Shown here: one piece after another, positions 10,934 to 22,600 of the stretch
Numbering within the stretch: position 1 is the stretch's first letter
How the letters are laid out: each line of letters opens with the position of its first letter
Program-made: the position numbers and the translations under genes
The notes under the pieces: generated by a model
What the model saw: only the letters and a program-made list of their open reading frames with translations
What the model was told of the DNA's origin: nothing
Database searches by the model: none
Origin: Apostichopus parvimensis
Lineage: Eukaryota; Echinodermata; Holothuroidea; Aspidochirotida; Stichopodidae
DNA: 31,627 nt
Assembly (NCBI GenBank): GCA_000934455.1
Contig: KN891007.1
Coordinates: 29,886-61,512 of the forward strand
Direction: 5' to 3'

Positions 10934-13900
10934 GGGAGGGGAGAGAGATCAAGGTTTATCCACTCTTTCATGATAGACCAGTGTGATGGGAGTACAATGT
11001 GTTATGTTGGATAAACCTTGGGTGCTTTGTGTGTTGACCAGGATGCATAAGATGGTGGGTGGACCCCCAAAACCTCCTCCATTCTTCCCCCCTTCTCCTC
11101 CCTTCTCCTCCCTCCCTTCTCCCTCCCTTCTCCCCCCCCTTCTTCTTCTTCCACCGTGCCCTACCCCTGCCCCTTAAGAATAAGAACACTGGCAGGAAGC
11201 ACTACTCAAGTGTAAGGTAACAATTGGTAGTATGAAATCAAGATCGCCAAAGGGTCATTGCTGGAGAAACTTTAAAACAAATGTTGTGACAATATTGTAT
11301 TCTCAACTAGATAGATAAGGGTAACAGTTAACTTTTGGGCTGGACAAATATTTTAAGTTGAATTTAAAATAGTATTATACATAGTTGATCATGGAGTTCT
11401 TTTGAGGAAACTTAATGATAGTATTCAAAGCCTATCCACTACTCTGCATTTGTTTACCTTAAAAACTAAAAAAAACACTGAGCACACACACACCCACACA
11501 AAATGGAAACGGTGAACTTGTTATAAATAATACATGTTCTGAATATTCAAATACCTTCACTAGAATCCTAATGGGTCTGTGTGTCGGTATATTACTGTAT
11601 TGTAATTGACTTAAAATGTTCATTTCCGTATGTTTCTGTTCTTCCTTCTGACAATGACACAAAACATTTTCGTTTTGAGTTGCAATCAATTGATAGTTAA
11701 AAGCTTTGAGTAGGCCTACTACCGAACAACTAACAGAAGGTTTCGATTCTTTGAGCCTTTTGCTTCTACATGTCAGTCAACGCAAATTAACAAATAATAA
11801 TTCTTCGCAGTAATTCTAAATGGAACTCCTGTCATGAAAGCTTCATTTCTTTAGAGTTATGGCATTCTTAAAAATTTCCAGTAATAGGCACTATGGCTTA
11901 TTCATTGGCAAGAAATTGTAATGGAAACAACTTGTCTGTGATTTATGTAACTACCTACTCAAGTTTTTTAGTACTGTCTATCACATTACGGACATTCTAC
12001 CAAGTTACAATGCTATCCAGGTTTAATTTTCTTTCACATACTGTAGGCTTACCTATAACATGTGGTATAGCTGATATTACTACTTTAAAGCTAACCCACT
12101 CCATACCACACCAAATGGTAAACTTGGGCCAGTGGGAAGTACAAAGGGGGGGGGAGACCATGCCCCTCCCCCCACATCCCAATCATCAGTCCAGAGAAAA
12201 ATGGTTCAGTCGCGGTGATTTTTTTATGCTCAGCCAGGGAAAGATTAAAGACCACTGCTATACAAGTGAAACCCCCTCCCCCTCTTTTTAACTTCAAAGA
12301 TATTTAGACTTATAGCTTTGGTTGTACAGTGCCCCATTAGTACATTTAATCTGCTTCCGCCCCCCCCTTCCCCCGTTATCAATCCACCAAGTTATCGTGG
12401 GCACAGCACATCACAGAATGATAACTGACGTTAAATTATTACTCAAAACAACTGCTACTTTAAATATCTTTCGTAATCTTCTCTGTTTGCTCGGGTTTCA
12501 GTTAAGCTTACATAGAAAGTTTTTATTGTTCAACAGTTATGGGCTGAACATAGCTTTGCAAATTTACTGTACATATTATTTAGGCTAGGCCTGTGGAGAC
12601 TGTCCCTCAGTCTAGGCTAACATGAGACTCTAGAATAGCATCATCTACCAAAACTGACTTCATATCAGTAATATCAATTCCTGAATTGTTGGAACTATAT
12701 TCCACTTGACCAATCACAGTGTATAGTCTCAACTTTTAATCTTTTTCAAAATTCTTTAGCCTATTAAAAGTCCACAATATTGACCCAGCTGGGTTTGATA
12801 GTCAAAGAATGGTCGCACAGTCTCAATCTTCAATGCTCATTTTACTGCCATTCTTAAAGCATGCTTCATCAGAGAGATGAATAATTGTCTATTTTGGACA
12901 CCCTCCCCTCCCCTCAGCTCACCTCCCCTTTAATTCTAGGGATAAGTTGGAACCTCAGAACCATCAAGAAAGAAAGTTCAAACTAGCCACCAAAAGAGAA
13001 AGCTTTCCGTTGCTTGCAAGTAATCCATATAAACAACTCGGCAAATTTAACAGTAACTTTCAATCGCCTGAAAGCCTATTGCAACTCATTGATAGATCTA
13101 TTCAATGTTGTGAACATTAACTGAAGTAATCATTCATTTTAATGAGTCTCATTTTAATTAAGATTTTCTATCAAAGTTTATCAATTTTAAAATTCTATGC
13201 ATTCATTCTTTAAATAGATATGTATTATTTCTGCATGGCTCATTAGGATCTAGGTCAAAGACTCAACACAGAGAAATACAATAGATTAGCTAAACGTTCT
13301 CATCAAAGCCGCATTTTGTTTAAATTTCTAACCTCATCTCAATCTAGCCAAGCCTTTTAGTATTCACACACTCTTGGACAATCAGCAATCTAGCAAAGGT
13401 CACAACCATTTCTTAACTTGTTAGTAATGAGTTGTGTAACGCTAAATGAAGTGCAGAAAATTTTGTGTCACACCAAATTATATTCAATCTTTTTTTGGTT
13501 GAATTTGACCCACCTTGAGAGATTTTACCCCCCCCACCGAACTCATAATTTATGGTGCAATTTTTGGTGGACTAAAAGATATCGTCTATATTTTCAGGAA
13601 TCTCTTCTTTCCTTTTGAGGCTGGAGCTTGATACCACCAGTTAATGACAAAATTCATTTCAAATTAAAATGGTTGCTTCTTAAAGATCGGCTACAACTCA
13701 AGATAACCTTCCCAGATATTTTATTTTTTGAAGTTATTTTCATTACTCTATGTAACACCTTGATTGTCTAGATATGCGAGACATAACGTGAAACTCAAAC
13801 CACGGAATTAGCACGAGGAAGATATCTTTTATTGACAGACATCCTATCGACGACGTATTCATATATTACTTTATATAAACGATATTGTAATGCAAATGTT

Positions 13901-14939
13901 TGTTGTATTTTCTGAAGCATCTGTTATTTTGCGAATTTAATGTTTATTAGTATGGTATCTTTCATGTACAAATATCTCACCGACATTCCATTAACTTTGT
14001 ATAAACAAGATTGTAATGTTAATGTTTTTTTTTTTCCCTGTATATCTAGTTGCATATATGTGTGAAGTAATTATTATTCTTTAACTGATCTAAGAAGCAG
14101 ATGAAATGTAATGTACAGTAACTGGATGATCTCACATCAAAACCTTCAATGTCAGCCCTGAAATATCACATGGATGTATATTACGTTCATTTGCTATTTA
14201 ACTATTTCATTCAACATTTATTTATTGTTGTGATTCAGGTATAGATTTCGATGAACTATTCGGTGCTGTTTGATGTAAGAACTCAATGTATAATACAGCT
14301 CATTAGCTAGCTTTGTCAAAAAATGATTGCGAGTTTTTGTAATTAACTTGGAAGGTTCGGTAAAAGCGACGAACTCAGCTCAAACCCAGCTCAAGTTGCT
14401 GATTCTTCTTTACTTTAACATGAACAAAAATTTATTCTGCTATATTTTTTTCGTTACCTTTTGCAAAAAAAGTTTAGAGCAATGTCAAATTGACTGTTTT
14501 TATCTCTTTTGTGTGGTTCGATCTTTCAGCGACAATCTAAGAATATGCCAAGTAGAATAGCACAATGATGTACACACAGATTGATTTGGGTTCAGTGTCT
14601 ACCCCCCCCCCCCTTCTTTCTCCCACTTTCAAAATGAACACTTCACCTAGGAATCCACTATTATGTACATAGTGAATGCAACGAATGAACACGATGTACT
14701 TTTACCAATATCTCAGTACAAAACCATCATATTCCTCTGCCCACAACAAAACAACACACGTCGCTGTTTAAGTGTCTCCTCTTTCATCCCCCCCCCCCCA
14801 ACACCACCCCAAATCTCTCCCCAAATCCAAAAGAGAGAGTAAAACAAGAGCCCAACAGGCAGTATGGTTCCTTGCTTAGTGGAATATTAAAGTGTTGTAT
14901 GTCATCACCCAATATCATAGTTGATAAAATAAATGCATA
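10934..14939. other. FAM81 3' UTR and intergenic DNA
   Basis: No canonical AATAAA is visible in the first ~900 bases after the FAM81 stop, so the 3' UTR end is undefined. A C/T-rich tract (CCTTCTCCTCCC-like) occupies 11070-11160. Several poly-C runs occur (12360, 13530, 14602, 14790). A diverged direct duplication (ATAAAC.AGATTGTAATG-like) is at 13870-13905 and 13994-14026. No convincing exons. Confidence 0.55.
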
Positions 14940-15536
14940 TTTAGGACCACAGGTACCAGCAATTAACCAACAACTGTATACCAAGTTTGGATTTCAATCC
15001 GATTTAAAGTTGTGGAGTTTTTGCAATTATAAAATTTCCACCCATCCTCAAAACTTGGGCCCAAGTTTTGCACCAATATGGCCCAAAAATATTTGGGCCA
15101 AACAAACTTGCTCAAATATATATTTGTCCTCCCCCCCCCCCCACACCCTCCAAAAAAATTGAAAACCCCAAAATGTGGGCCCAAATGGTCCTAAAAATAT
15201 TCAGCCCCACAACTTCAGGTACATAGAATGTGTCCCAAATGCATTAGAGGTGCAAATAAAATTTGGTCCCACCCAGCCCAAATATGGGCCAGGAATTTTT
15301 GGGGTCCAGATTGTCCTAAAATCTACATGTACCAGCTATTAAACAACAAATATATATCAAGTTTGGCTACAATCCCACCCAAGGTTGCAGAGTTATTGTA
15401 GTGTAAAGAATTTTATGTTTGACCCCATAACTCATTAATATTCATAAGGTCAGCACCAAAACCACTAGGGCACACCCTCTCACTGTACTTCATCTACACA
15501 GCAAGTATGACAAATATCCATCACTGCGTTGTTGAG
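14940..15536. repeat. Old interspersed repeat, left part
   Basis: Diverged copies of one theme recur: ATTAACCAACAA..ACCAAGTTTGG..TTTCAATCC..GTTGTGGAGTT (about 14958-15025), AGCTATTAAACAACAA..TCAAGTTTGGC..CAATCCCACC (15333-15395), and ACACAGCAAGTATGACAAATATCCATCACTGC (from 15493). Blocks with TTGGGCC/GGCCCAA lie between. The last copy is interrupted by the hAT-like element and resumes at 16047. The family is not identified. Confidence 0.55.
15529..15536. repeat. Left target-site duplication TTGTTGAG
   Basis: Eight bases identical to 16047-16054, directly abutting the CAGTGGCG terminus at 15537. Confidence 0.9.
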
Positions 15537-16046
15537 CAGTGGCGTAGCTAGGGGGGGTCAAAGGAGGGCACGTGTGCCAGGTTTAGGGGGGCGCTGAAAT
15601 GGGAGAATGAGAGTAAAAACATAAACACTTTTAGAAAAACAAAGAAATTTATTTTTGTCGTCAGGCATGATATTTTCCAGTTACTAAGAAGAATCTGAAC
15701 TTAATATAGTTGTTTTTATTAGCAATTTATAGATGATTTCTTTTCAGTCCATTTCGACCGTTTTCTCTTCTTTTTTTTTCCTGTTCTGTAATGACTACGT
15801 CACGGAAATTTCGGGTATTACAGTATATAGTTCCAAGGCAGTAGATTTCGAAAGGTGGAAATATAGGCGTAGGAGCACAATTTAATTTAGGGGGGGTGGG
15901 GGGCTGTAACGACTTGCCAAAAAAATATAACCAAAAATTTTCGCGCGCTTTGCGCACAATGTATTTTTCTTTCAGTAGTGGGGGTGGGGGGGGGTGCAAT
16001 TTTCTACTCTTGCAGCCAGGCGCCAAAACCTCTAGCTTCGCCACTG
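15537..16046. mobile_element. hAT-like non-autonomous transposon (MITE), 510 bp
   Basis: The ends are inverted repeats: CAGTGGCGTAGCTAG on the left and, read on the other strand, CAGTGGCGAAGCTAG on the right (14 of 15). They are flanked by a perfect 8-bp direct duplication TTGTTGAG. CA..TG ends with an 8-bp target duplication are the hallmark of the hAT superfamily. There is no transposase frame. The interior has G-rich blocks (15893-15903, 15979-15995) and a GCGCGCTTTGCGC segment at 15951-15956 and around. Perfect duplications indicate a fairly recent insertion compared with the surrounding repeat. Confidence 0.88.
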
Positions 16047-16054
16047 TTGTTGAG
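16047..16054. repeat. Right target-site duplication TTGTTGAG
   Basis: Perfect copy of 15529-16054 element's left duplication, directly after CCACTG at 16041-16046. Removing the element would restore CTGCGTTGTTGAGTTATC. Confidence 0.9.
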
Positions 16055-19000
16055 TTATCTCACACACACGCCCACCTGCATGTACATAGTTCCTTTGCTT
16101 CCAGCAAGGAACCAAAAATAAAATGACTCACATAGGTCTTGTACTACTAAACACCTTTATTTTAAGTACAACATAACAAATGATCTGTGACAAGATGTTG
16201 ACAAATATAAAAATAGACAAGATTCTGTAAAACATTTGGACAAGAGAACCTGTTACTGACAGTAAATATGATAAAGTAGCTAGAGTTAGCATTTCCTCTG
16301 TTAAAACCTGCAATATGTTGTCTTTAAGTTAAAGTAGAAACAATAAAAAAAATTGATTTTCACGAAAGTATCCAATTATAGATCACAGACTTGAAACGGA
16401 AAATAAAGTCACAATTCTCTCCATACAATATTTTTTTCTACATAAGTACAACGCTTTTAAGTTTCTTTCGTTGAATGAAATGGTATTTTGCTTCTTGAAA
16501 CTTACTGTCAATTTACAAATCACTGTAAAACTTTTAAGAATAATAATGTAATAACTTAAAAGATTTGCATGGCCAAAACATTTCTTGATATTACAACCAG
16601 TTTTCATATTCATTATTTACTCTTTGTTCTTTAATAAAAGTGTATTATCTGATGATTTCTTTGACTTTTCCTTCTCCTTGGCACCCCCAACCACCCCCCC
16701 TCCTCCCAAATATGCTAGATGGATTACAGAAATGGTCACATATCCCAACCTCCTTGGCCAAATTTACAGTCACACAGAACATTGTCCATTAAGAGGTCTA
16801 ATGGGTTTTTCATTTGGACAATTAGAAACCACCACATATATATATATACTTTTTTTCATTTGTAGTTTCAGCACCAAGAATTATTAGGAGCACCACATAC
16901 GAACCTTAATTGATATTTACCAACATATTGTTTTGAAATGATCAATAAACTGGCCTTTGTAGTTCAAACTGAAACCTACATATCAGGCAGCCAAGATTCA
17001 TTTTCTTGTTTTTAGTCTATATTAAACCCATCTTCCATGAAAACCTTCTGGTTCCTTATACATATTAATAGAGTAAGAAAGATGGGGAGAAAAATAGACG
17101 TACAAAATACGGAAAATCGTCCAAGTTTCCGTTGTTTACAAAAAAAGGGTATTTAGAGTAAGAAGTGAAACATCACAAAACAAACAACTTTGAAATTTAC
17201 TTTATATGGCTCCCATCACCGATAGTACTGTCCTTTTTAAAATAAATCTGTTTTGCTATATTCATCATCAGATCTCGTTGCAACGTAAGTACCATTTTCA
17301 AAGATTTAAATTTTGGGTGAACAAGATGTAATTAGGACTTTTAATACCTTGTCAATGAAAATTCTGACTACAGAATTCAATTGTTTGAAACAATGATGAA
17401 TCAAGGATGCAGTATTTGTCAAGTATAGGAGGGAATATTGCTGGTATTTTATCATTTTTAAAAAAAAAAAACTTTAAGAAGCTCTTAAATGATTGAAACA
17501 TCTGATGTGGAAAATATTTATTGTATAATACCATGTGTTGAAAAGTGTTGGTCATTTTGGAGACATTTAAATATAGTGAGCCAAATTGTCTATCCAGAGA
17601 AATGAGTCACATTAAACAGTAACAAAGAGATTATAATAATAGCAAAAATATTGTGACAAAATATATACTAGAAAGATCATAAAGCAAACTTTTTGGAGGT
17701 TGGTCAAAAACAAACAAAAATCGTAAAAAAAAGCCGCTTTGAAGTAACTCTTGAAATAAGTTTTACAATTGATCAAACAGTCAGAGAGACTCCTTTTCTC
17801 CTTTCTTCTACAATTTTCAAATTCACACAGATATTGATACCATGAAAATAAATATTTCTATAATATTTTTAAAAAACTGAAAATTGTGCTGTAAATATTT
17901 TGACCGTTCAGTACAAGGCAATTTTTAACAATTTTTTTTTTTGGGGGGGGGGGGTTCGGATTTGGTTTCCTTTAAATTATTAACAAAGAGAGATAGAGTG
18001 TTCAATCATTACTTATTTAAAGTTTAAGCAATTGAAAATGTTGGTCCTAGTAGCAATCAAACTCAAATGTCCACAATTCTTGGATTCACCCTTTATACTA
18101 TTATTCTCATTCATATGCAAAGCAGTGATGTACCCAATTTTGTTTTATAAGTTTCATATTATATTTCTCTTCAACCTGGTTGACTAACATACACAATGAC
18201 ATGACTAGCATCACCATCTTTGCACTTTAGTACCACCATCTTAATAACCTCTGGGGAGGGGGCTCTGTCAGTATTAAAGCCAAATTGCAGCGAAGCTGTT
18301 TGGCTTAAATGTTGTGTCTATTAAACTGAAGTTTATTTACTTGGTTAAAAAAAAAAATATGAAAAAAAAAAACCTTTCATCACTTAAACTATTTAACTGT
18401 GTCAAGATAAAAATTTAGGCTACAATACATTCTATCCTAAACCAGTGATGATACTATATATATACAGTTAGTACAAAACAAATACCAGTTACCAACATAT
18501 TAATTAATTATCACTGCAAACGAGTCCTTTCAGTCTGGAATCAAATTCAACAGCAAGTCATTTTTAAAAGCTTGGGAAAAAGTTACTTGGGGTCATGCCG
18601 TAACTGCCGTGGAAAACTGTAGAGAGTAACGTTAAATTTTGGCACACATCCAGAGGCAAACATTTCACTTGTGGTCCACGATATTGGTCAAGTGGTGAGT
18701 GCGACTTCACTGGTCATCTTTAGAATAAGTCTTCATGAGACCGAACATTCTCACCCCTTCCAAGAAAAGAACAAGTTGACGAATTCTTGAACATTTGACA
18801 GAAAACTATGTCACAAACAGTCACGACACAGCAATACAATAAAACCAAACATTTCACGTAGAATGTAGTACCGACAAAAAATCATGATAATATATAAAAA
18901 GGGAATCATTAAAAGTAGATAAAAAACATTAAAAAAACATGAAGTAAGCAAGATTTCTTTAGCTTTCATTGGACAGCATTTTGACCTTTTCTAGAAAGAT

Positions 19001-19537
19001 ACGTAGCAGGGAAGACCTCACTAAGCACAAAACTAAGAAACTGTTCTCTTCGTGTGGAAGTTGCTTCGATAATCCTTGAAGAACGAGAAGTTCAAAAAGT
19101 GTGTTCAATCCATCAAAGATGAGGAAAGCCTGAGAGGACAGTAAATATCAATAACAACCCTCCCTCCCTTCCTCCCCTCAAAGGAACCTTAGAACTTAAA
19201 ACAGAGCCATATCAAAATACATAACTCATCTCCTAATCTATATACTTATGGCGTATGTTTTTTTTCTTGTCGGAGAAAGGGTACAGGAGTATTACGATTT
19301 AATGCCTCCTCACTCTTTAGATTAGGCTCTTAAAAACTCGGGTTCCTTTCTTCGAAATTTTTGAACATTTTTTTGGGATAACCGATAGTCTGAACACCTT
19401 TGGAATGATTCAATAGTTTGAATTTATTTGTGACGGATGAGTAGATCATCAATGAATTCCATTATGTAATTATTATTATTATTATTTAACAAAGAAGAAG
19501 AAACTTCTCCGGGACAGTTGGCCAACGTTCACTGCCT
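16055..19537. other. Region between the old repeat and the tetraspanin stop (includes its 3' UTR)
   Basis: The old interspersed repeat ends by about 16115. The rest is AT-rich with a poly-T/poly-G junction at 17930-17954. I see no exon. The tetraspanin 3' UTR must extend leftward from 19537. Poly(A)-signal complements (TTTATT on this strand) occur at 19423-19428, 18332-18337 and 16156-16161; which one is used cannot be told. Confidence 0.5.
19423..19428 (-). terminator. Nearest candidate poly(A) signal for the tetraspanin gene
   Basis: AATAAA on the - strand, 110 bases after the tetraspanin stop codon (19540-19538). More distant copies exist, so this is only the first candidate. Confidence 0.35.
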
Positions 19538-19639
19538 CTATGCTCTGTATCCGTGCGATGCAGTTTCTTCACTCAAAGTCTGATATTTCACCTTCTTGCT
19601 ATGTTTCATGCGGATGCATGTGCAAGTCATGGCCAGAAG
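19538..19639 (-). CDS. Tetraspanin coding exon 7 (tail and stop)
   Basis: Acceptor CATCCACAG precedes 19639. It encodes LLAMTCTCIRMKHSKKV, then the YQTL motif, and ends GYRA with stop TAG at 19540-19538. It completes membrane segment 4 and the cytosolic tail. A rival downstream candidate near 19130 was rejected. Confidence 0.9.
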   Translation of the reverse strand, partial: LLAMTCTCIRMKHSKKVKYQTLSEETASHGYRA

Positions 19640-22600
19640 CTGTGGATGAGGAAAAGTTGGGCCAAAAAATGTGTTAGCAATGTCGGTCTTTTGAGTTTCA
19701 ACAGTTTTTATTCAGTTCAATTTGTTGATAGTTCCTTGTGTGTTCCATACAGAGGTCAAGCACCCTTGTTTCATTAATAATATTTGCTTTTTATATAGCG
19801 CTTTATACCAGCGATAGGTCTCAAAACGCTTTACAGACGTTATATATATTACCCCTGGTCAATGATACCCTGTCCCAGAGACAATCTCTCCAGTCGGCAG
19901 CAGTTACATACTGCGCCCAATGACAAGTTACCTCACAGGTACCCATTTAACCCCTGGGTGGAGAGAGGGCAAGTGCGATAAAGCATCTTGCCCAAGGACA
20001 CAACGTAATGAACTAGGCAGAAATCAAACCAGAAATCCTTGGATCACGAGTCTGACGCCTTAGCCAATTGGCCACCACGCTCTCACCAAAGACCATAGTA
20101 AGAGATATGAACAATCGGTTTTCCTTTCTAGTCTTTGAACCAGGCACTCGATGCATATCATGGATTAACCACATGATCCAACACCCTAAGGAAACGATAT
20201 GGTGGGAGCAGAGGCAAAGGAGTGGGTTACCAAGTAACTCCCCCCCCCCATCCCCACCTTCCCTCTCTCCATTTCTCACATTACACCAAAGATTATACAG
20301 CAACAAAAATTCGAAGTTGTGTATCAAAGGAAGAGAATAAAAGGTTCATTATGAGGTTAACAAGTAGAAACTGTTTATGGAAGGTTGGAAGGATATTCTC
20401 TTGAATTAGTAACTATTTAGCTTAATAGGTGCCTCCCCCTCACATCCCCCCTCCCCCACCTCACATCTGAAATCACAGAAAACGGGGACTGAATAAATAC
20501 TTAGTTACAAAAGTCCCTTACCTCGATTATCAAGAAGATAACAGCGAGAGCTATCAACCAAGCAAGCCATGAATGTATCAAACCAAACACTTGGGAACTA
20601 CATCCCTGAAAAGGTAGAAAAAAAGATGAAATTAGCTCATTAGGGAATGATTAAATTAGTTCATTAGGGAATGATCAAATTAGATGTAATTAGAAACTAG
20701 GTGGTAGATGGAAGGGGGAGGATCTCAAGTACATGAGGGGGGAGGGGGGGAAGGGACAGTTGAATGTTCAATGAGATGCTACGATAGAAAATACTTGCCT
20801 GCGTGTAGTGTTTGTCCCCCTTAGCCGGCACAGGAACAGTTGTGTTACAATCTGTTTTGTTGCAGCAACTGCCTGGCACCAGACCCTCATGTTGTTTTAC
20901 CCAAGTAGAATTTTTCCAGTCTGTGTAATTTTCGATACCGCAACACTCAAACTGACAAGAAAAAACAAGGGTTTAACTTTTATGAATTAATACACTTGAA
21001 CGTTAAATATAATAATATGACACTGTAAACCCGAGTGATGACCCCCCCCCACCCCAACCCCCTTCCTCCGAGTGGTTTATTTTAAGCTATAGGAAAAGTC
21101 AAACCAGCATTAAAAAAAGACAAGTTCTAAAGGGCATACGTTCTTGCCAAACATCTCCAGTCTGGTATTAAACGTTGCATATATGTATTCATTGAAGAAG
21201 CCACAAAGTCTATATCATCATTATTGGTCCATGCGATAGGGATAAATGACACGAAGAACAACTAAGAAACACCTTATCCTATTTGGAAAGTTTTTTGGGG
21301 GCGGGGGAGGGGGGGTCATGGTGAAATGTACTGAGTAAAGACTGTAGATAGCAACATATTCATGTTCTTTATATTGGATATTATTTAATTCATAGGTATT
21401 CAGGTCAATGCATCATGAAAATAAATTTTATAAATTAATAACAGATACGAGCTCTGAAATGTCAAATGACACTTCAAGGACCACAAAAGCATATAAGCAT
21501 ACATTTGCATATGAACATGTACAGCAAAAAACCAAGGGTGATAAAGATCTGAAACTTTGCCCGGGGCTGCATCGACTTTGACCGTAAGAGGAAGTATCTT
21601 CTCCAGACAAAAATAAATTTCTGTTTTTGGATCACAAATGGTTGAAGAAGAAGAGAAATTATGAAGTCTCATAGCCACTGTGACACTACTGTCTCAATAC
21701 ATCGTATATATACGTATTGAGATATTGAAATTTGTTTTAAAAATGAATTGCCCTTCTAGAAGTAATGGACTTCTCTCAAGGACGAAACCCTCAAGTAGCA
21801 GTGACTAGATTAAATGTAATAACTTCTTTTTATGTGTAAAAGTAAGTTGGCCTGACGTTTCGATCCTAGCAGGATCTTCTTCAAAGGCTAAGTGACAAGT
21901 AACAGTAACAGAAGGGACAAAAACACGCACAGAATACAGACAGGTTAATGAGCATGGTGAACACAAAGAGATAGATGTAAGGGGATTAGTAGACAAGGAA
22001 TGGAGAGAAGAAAGAAAGAAACCAACAGGGGAAGAGGAGATAAACAGTGGAGGGACAAAGAGAGGATAAAGGGAAGGGGGTAGGGAATATTTATTTTCAT
22101 TTTAACTTTTTTTATGTAAGAGATCTAACCTTAAACGTGCTACTACAATTGACTTCAAATTGTAAAACACACAGCTGTAGACATTGGATGTGGTATGCTC
22201 AATAATAGGGCTTAGAATATTGAAACAGTGTAGATGATTAACCCTGACTAGACCAAAGTTTCCCTTTGTGTCATGAGACAACCACTAATAAGTTTAGGGA
22301 ATCCTTAATCCAGTATCGCATAGCAAAATGCTACAGTGCAAAAATGCTGCAATTTGCTATACAATTCCAAAGATGCACAGCAACTGTGTTTTTTTTTACA
22401 CAGAAAAACATAGTAATTTTATAAGAGATGAAAGGTTCAGAGACTTCAAAAATCGCTATTCAAAATGTGAATACTAAATTAGTCCCTGTATATTGTCAAT
22501 ATAAAAATTATATCAATAATACAGCTCATGAGATTTTGGCTCTTGAAAAGCACCCTTCTGTGACTTCAACCGAGTTAAAGCCCATGGGGTAAGGGGGGGA

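Noticed and set aside
10585-10971. 128-codon - strand open frame opposite FAM81 exon 5
   Set aside because: It is the antisense shadow of a coiled-coil exon (serine/leucine-rich) and has no family features.
10983-11177. Proline-rich open frame ending PPPFFPPSPP
   Set aside because: It is a low-complexity C/T tract in the FAM81 3' region.
18956-19130. A - strand open frame after a CTCTCAG acceptor that could continue the tetraspanin from exon 6 in phase 0
   Set aside because: The peptide (AFLIFDGLNTLF..) does not look like a tetraspanin end, while 19639-19538 supplies the expected LLAM-TCTC membrane end and a short tail. Alternative splicing cannot be excluded.
20020-20074. Possible functional tRNA gene on the - strand
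   Set aside because: The A and B boxes are present, but the cloverleaf is degenerate and the sequence continues into a SINE body with a short-repeat tail.
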